From Lagopus muta (Eukaryota > Chordata > Aves > Galliformes > Phasianidae): DNA of 64,000 nucleotides. The stretch is from NCBI RefSeq assembly GCF_023343835.1, contig NC_064437.1:196001-260000 (forward strand), read 5' to 3'. The notes under the pieces were generated by a model that was given only the letters and a program-made list of their open reading frames with translations, was not told where the DNA came from and ran no database searches. This document shows positions 60,563 to 64,000 of this stretch, in pieces (position 1 is the stretch's first letter; each line of letters starts with the position of its first letter). The position numbers and the translations under genes are program-made.

Positions 60563-63551
60563 CTAGGAAAGAGTCGTGCAGTTATTTTTGTTCTTGCTCA
60601 GGATCTGAAAAACTACTCTGAGAAATGAATGCTTCTGTGATACAATCAAAACATATTAAGAAAACCATGACTAATGTTGCAACAGCCTAGTCAGTTCAGG
60701 AAGAAAACTAGAAGTACGTATAAATGTGTCCTTGTGTACACCATGCCACTTCTCTTGGTAATGCTTGTGGATTAGAAGTCAAACTGTTGATAGAAATACT
60801 CGTATCCCATTGAGACTCAGCTAATCTCACATTTGCACAATGGCACTGGTGATCAGGGGCAAGTTGGTCGTAGAACCTTCTGTGCTCTATGGCTTTTCTG
60901 CCTATTTTGTTCCTTGTCTGAAAAGAACCACAAAGACTCCTGGAATGTATAACCTTCCACATTATAGTACTTTTACAGTTTCCACACTAATATTTCACTT
61001 TGGGAAACTACACAAAGCATGTAGTGGATTGAAGCATGCACTGAATACTGAAACGGTTCCTGAATTATCAGCAAATGCTGCTGTTATCATCAGATAAATT
61101 CTACTCAGCAGCAAACATAGCCTGTAAACTCATGTTGGTTACAGGTTTCTGCTTCAATAGTTTATAGCCTTCTGAATTAAAAAAATTAATTGAAATCATA
61201 ATTTGGACTTCTGGGGTTTGTTCTTTTAATTTATTTTTCTTTTTACATAACATTTACTATGCATTTTTCACTTTCAGATTTAGATGTCACGGATAGTATT
61301 GGTGTTAGCTAACAAACCTGTCAATCCTCCTTGCATTTTCTTCCATTTTCTCATTAGCCACATGCACCAGAAATTCAATATATTCTTCAGAGACCATCAG
61401 TTTCCCCATGTGGCTCAATGGAACTTCCAAGCAATGAGCGCTCCGGACAGCCTAGAATAACACAAGCAAAGATTTCCCTAAAATAAGTTTAAAAAAAATA
61501 TTATTGTTATTTTAAATCTTCTGAAGGTTATTTAGGTAATACGAGCAATTCACTGGAGGGAGAAAACAAACAAATAAAATAATCAAAGTGACATCCACAC
61601 AATTGCTTGGCTGGCTGACAGCTGAAGCAGAACATTACTCCTCTGCATTGCATGCCTCATGACAGCTGTGTTTCACATTACAATTCAGACTGGTGCTCTT
61701 ACATATTTGAGGCTAACATGAATGAAGCGTTCTTTCACATTCCTTACAGGTAAGTGACAAGTACTTACCATCATAATTTTTCCTCCTCTGCCAACTGTAA
61801 TGCCAGAGTTCTTGAACCCAGACTCAATAGCCACGGAATGCTGGAAAACAAATAAATGTCTTTAACAAGTTGTGTACACTTTCATAGCAAGAAGTAATTT
61901 CCCCTAATGAATGCAGTAACAGTTCAACCATTTAAATGGTTTTGAGAACAAACCCACATCGTATCACAGATTTTGGTTGGTTTTCAAAGAACTGCAGTCG
62001 ACGGCCTGTCTGATCCCAACCCATCAGTCCAGACAGGACACTCCTGTCTCTCCTGGCACTGCCTGACTGTGATGGGCTGGCAGTCACATAGACAGTCACA
62101 CAACACTTTCATAGGTAGAACTTCAGCAGTGCTGCAAGAGCAGCCAACCAACTCTCTTTTCCATGAATGCAGGAAGAAAACAATCATGCATTGCTCTCCA
62201 GAGTCATTCTGAAACAGCAGAAGGCAGAGACACTGCTCCATGAGTTGAAATGCCGGAGCCAGACCAGCAGCAACGTCTGAAAACCCATCTCTGAGCCACC
62301 GGGAGCAAACCCAGACTCACCAGCTAAAAGCCTGCTTCAACGAGAAGGCTACACTGAAGGCTGTTCTCTAAAAAGTATATCAAAGAAGTACATAATGTAA
62401 ATTTAACACCGTGTTTGCTCCATCAGCTCTTACTGCCTCAGCCATTAAACACATCTGGGGCAGCTTTCAAGTGCCAGAGCTGCTGCAGGAGCCAGAACTC
62501 CTACATGTCACAGAACAACCAGGTCAGGTGGTGCTTGCTGTGATTTTACCAGCAGCTGTGCGTCCTGCAGCTCCTGGCACAGCACATGGAGAACAAATGG
62601 CTCAAACTTGAACATGACATTGCCGGTGGCGTTTTCCAGTGCTGCCATCTGAAAAACATACAGTGTTTCAGTTAACACTGAAAATTTGTACTGTTAGTAC
62701 CAAAGCTGTAAAAAGATCATTAGAAATGCAGCAAGCGTGATCCAAGTGAACCCGTTCTTCCAGCCGCTTTCAATTTTTCATTGCTCATAACACACAAACA
62801 GTCCACAGATGCTCATAATTCTATAAGAAACTCTCCTTCACTGTAAAACCCAGGGATTTTCCCCAAGCCATCGCCCCGTCAGGCATCAGCGAGGCGTTTT
62901 TTGGGTTCCGAGCAGGGCACCTCGCTGCCATCCCTCCGCCGTGCCGCATACATCACAGACAGCCGAAGGGCAGCCGTTACTTCCCCCACTGGCAGTGCTG
63001 CTCCGCACTTTGCGGTGGGATCGCTTGGCCCCAGCGCCGCTCCCCGCCCCGGATCCCCAGGCTCACAGCACCGCCGAGGCGCTGCGCGGATCCCCGCAGC
63101 TCCACCGCTCCGCGCCGCTCCCGCCGTCGTTCCCTCGAAATTCCGCCGCGGCTCGGCAGCTCCGCGCCCCGCTAAGAGCGCGGGGGCACCGCACTCCCAC
63201 GGCAGCCGCACCGCTTCCCACTGGAAGCCCGTCGTGCCGTTCGTTCCGCACGAGGCTCGGGAAGCGCAGCCCGACCCGCACGCCGCCCCGCGCCCTCCTC
63301 ACCACATCGGCGCGGCCGCACGGCTCGTGCGCCACCAGCAGCCACCGGCAGCGCCGCTTCGGGATCCCGGCGCTCAGCGCGGCGCCGCCCTCCGCCAGCA
63401 CGAGGCGCCCCGAGCAGGAGCTGGTGGTGCAGAACGGCGCGCGCCCGTTCAGCAGCCGCACTACGCCCGCCGCGCGCTCGTCCAGCGCGCCCCGCCGGCT
63501 GCAGTCCTGGCGCGCCGAGCGCTGCGCCTTCCAGCGCCCGAACGCCGCCAT
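60340..63551 (-). CDS. TYW3: TYW3, tRNA wybutosine-synthesizing protein 3 (five coding exons)
   Basis: TYW3 is a cytosolic SAM-dependent methyltransferase that N-methylates the tricyclic guanosine-37 intermediate of tRNA-Phe, the third step of wybutosine synthesis (family knowledge). The coding exons are 63551-63303, 62648-62550, 61840-61769, 61451-61318 and 60562-60340, in total 777 bp or 258 residues plus stop; human TYW3 has 259. Every intron is GT-AG, and the phases are 0, 0, 0 and 2. Family landmarks seen are the KWKAQ-like start (RWKAQ, residues 6-10), TTSSCSGR (42-49), WLLVAHE (70-76), [10 protein letters not shown] (96-105), SGFKNSG (123-129), AVRS (141-144) and LEVPL (148-152). An acidic tail follows a basic patch (RRRKRR, 217-222). 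The ATG at 63551 is the only suitable in-frame start near the RWKAQ motif and gives the family length. Its -3 base is C and its +4 base is G. No frameshift or stop interrupts it, so it appears functional. Confidence 0.96.
61318..61451 (-). CDS. TYW3: TYW3 coding exon 4
   Basis: This exon encodes residues 141-184 plus the first two bases of codon 185 (134 bp, leaving phase 2). It contains AVRS, LEVPL and a helix-rich stretch, [20 protein letters not shown] (157-176), closely matching human. The acceptor is TATTCTAG and the donor is ACAG/GTTTGT. The split codon AG/G gives Arg185, in line with the human arginine-glutamate-arginine region. Confidence 0.95.
61769..61840 (-). CDS. TYW3: TYW3 coding exon 3
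   Basis: This 72-bp exon encodes residues 117-140 ([20 protein letters not shown], then KIMM). It matches the human [20 protein letters not shown] segment, which belongs to the cofactor and substrate pocket of the Taw3/TYW3 fold. The acceptor is TTTTCCAG and the donor is ATG/GTAAGT. Intron 3, which follows, is only 317 bp. Confidence 0.95.
62550..62648 (-). CDS. TYW3: TYW3 coding exon 2
   Basis: This exon encodes residues 84-116 (33 codons, phase 0 at both ends), including [10 protein letters not shown] at 96-105 and the QDAQLL end, both close to human. The acceptor reads TTTTTCAG just above 62648, and the donor is CTG/GTAAAA at 62550/62549. The flanking introns are 654 bp (intron 1) and 709 bp (intron 2). 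Confidence 0.95.
62649..63302 (-). other. TYW3 intron 1, with the CpG island extending into it
   Basis: This 654-bp intron begins GTGAGG and ends with a pyrimidine-rich tract and CAG. Its first 400 or so bases remain CpG-dense, so the promoter island covers exon 1 and much of this intron. The long open frames seen across it on both strands follow from the GC content and resemble no family. Confidence 0.8.
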
Positions 63552-63870
63552 GGGGTGGCGCCCAACCCCGCGCCTACGGCGGCCGCGGCGCCGCTCCGAC
63601 GGGCGCCCGAGAGGGACAAACCTCTGCGCGCGCGAAGGGCTCGTCGTGCCGCCGAATTCCGCCCCGCGCTGATCCCGCCCCCGGCCGCGGGTCGCGAGGT
63701 GCGGGGTTGGCCGCGAAGCGCTTCTGCTGGTTTTCTGACTGTTGCTTTAAGAGTGAGCGGAAGCGGGGCGTCACGGGGTTTCGTTACCGCTCGGCGGTGC
63801 GTGACCGCGCTCAGAGTCCGTTTGGTAGCGCCGCGCACGCCGTTTCCGCAGCGCGTCTGCCCGTACCGCA
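62870..63870. promoter_or_regulatory. CpG island promoter of TYW3, probably bidirectional with CRYZ
   Basis: CpG dinucleotides are dense from about 62880 to 63870, covering TYW3 exon 1 and about 320 bp upstream. No TATA box lies at a useful distance from the TYW3 ATG. In human, CRYZ and TYW3 are neighbours in head-to-head orientation (established knowledge), so the plus-strand side past 63600 is the expected place for a non-coding CRYZ first exon. That exon is inferred; no CRYZ coding sequence is visible before 64000. Confidence 0.65.
63303..63551 (-). CDS. TYW3: TYW3 coding exon 1
   Basis: This exon encodes residues 1-83, exactly 83 codons (phase 0). It carries the conserved TTSSCSGR loop at 42-49 and WLLVAHE at 70-76. 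The donor is GTG/GTGAGG at 63303/63302. The exon lies inside a CpG island and is very GC-rich. Several positions that are lysine in human TYW3 are arginine here (for example SRRGAL where human has SRKGSV), as expected from GC drift. Confidence 0.95.
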
Positions 63871-63925
63871 TCAGCATTGTGAGGTGCTCGGAATCAGGGG
63901 AATCTTGGTTGGTTTTGGGGTGCGG

Positions 63926-63948
63926 TTTTTTTTTTTTTTTGTGTGTGT
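63926..63948 (+). repeat. Poly-T and (GT)n tract
   Basis: A T run is followed by GTGTGTGTG just right of the TYW3 promoter island. Confidence 0.85.
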
Positions 63949-64000
63949 ACGGGAGCGGGGCTGAGTTCAATCTTCTGCTTGAGAAGAGGTGGTTTCGTTT

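Larger units (their letters stand above)
60563..62549 (-). other. TYW3 introns 2-4
   Basis: Intron 2 is 62549-61841, intron 3 is 61768-61452 and intron 4 is 61317-60563. They are AT-rich ordinary intron sequence. I see no transposon, RNA gene or second coding region inside them. Confidence 0.75.

Noticed and set aside
62941-63672. 243-codon plus-strand frame, the longest in the window
   Set aside because: It lies antisense to TYW3 exon 1 and intron 1 in a CpG island and resembles no protein.
63461-63970. 169-codon minus-strand frame overlapping TYW3 exon 1
   Set aside because: It is a different frame from TYW3, whose frame is supported by homology; this is a GC-driven shadow.
1-64000. tRNA, rRNA, CRISPR, prokaryotic operon or ribosome-binding features
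   Set aside because: None seen; the window is vertebrate nuclear DNA and no cloverleaf with intact A and B boxes was noticed by eye.

Overview
The window looks like nuclear DNA of a bird, most likely a chicken-like galliform. The evidence is several decayed 3' ends of CR1 LINEs, the dominant avian retroposon, a short mariner element of a type I remember from chicken, intron-split coding sequence, and an AT-rich background broken by sharp CpG islands. The species cannot be fixed from the sequence alone.

One protein-coding gene is clear. It is TYW3, the tRNA wybutosine-synthesis methyltransferase, on the minus strand at the right end (63551 down to 60340). All five coding exons can be joined through GT-AG introns with consistent phase into a 258-residue protein, against 259 for the human protein. 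Its first exon lies in a CpG island that runs on towards 63870. In vertebrates this is the bidirectional promoter shared with CRYZ, but no CRYZ coding sequence is reached.

Left of TYW3, at 55.6-59.3 kb, is a cluster of CpG islands with no gene I can recognise. In human the next gene beyond TYW3 is the LIM-homeobox gene LHX8. I found no LIM-domain or homeobox exon here, so the cluster may be a distant promoter or regulatory part of that locus, or the start of an unrecognised transcript.

Positions 1-55,500 look like a gene desert: AT-rich single-copy DNA with five CR1 fragments, one mariner copy with intact TA target duplications (49847-50367), simple repeats, and blocks that read like conserved non-coding elements. 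Notable local structures are a dispersed 49-bp element present twice (33532-33580 and 54030-54078), each copy with an inverted CACTT/AAGTG pair at the same spacing; three tandem TTATCT (GATA-type) units at 906-961; a 195-codon open frame containing 60-bp repeats (16733-17320); a 284-bp fully open stretch framed by good splice sites (32737-33020); and a perfect 12-bp hairpin (38397-38425). Short open frames elsewhere show no family resemblance and are not annotated as genes. Conservation claims are inference, because no alignment could be run.
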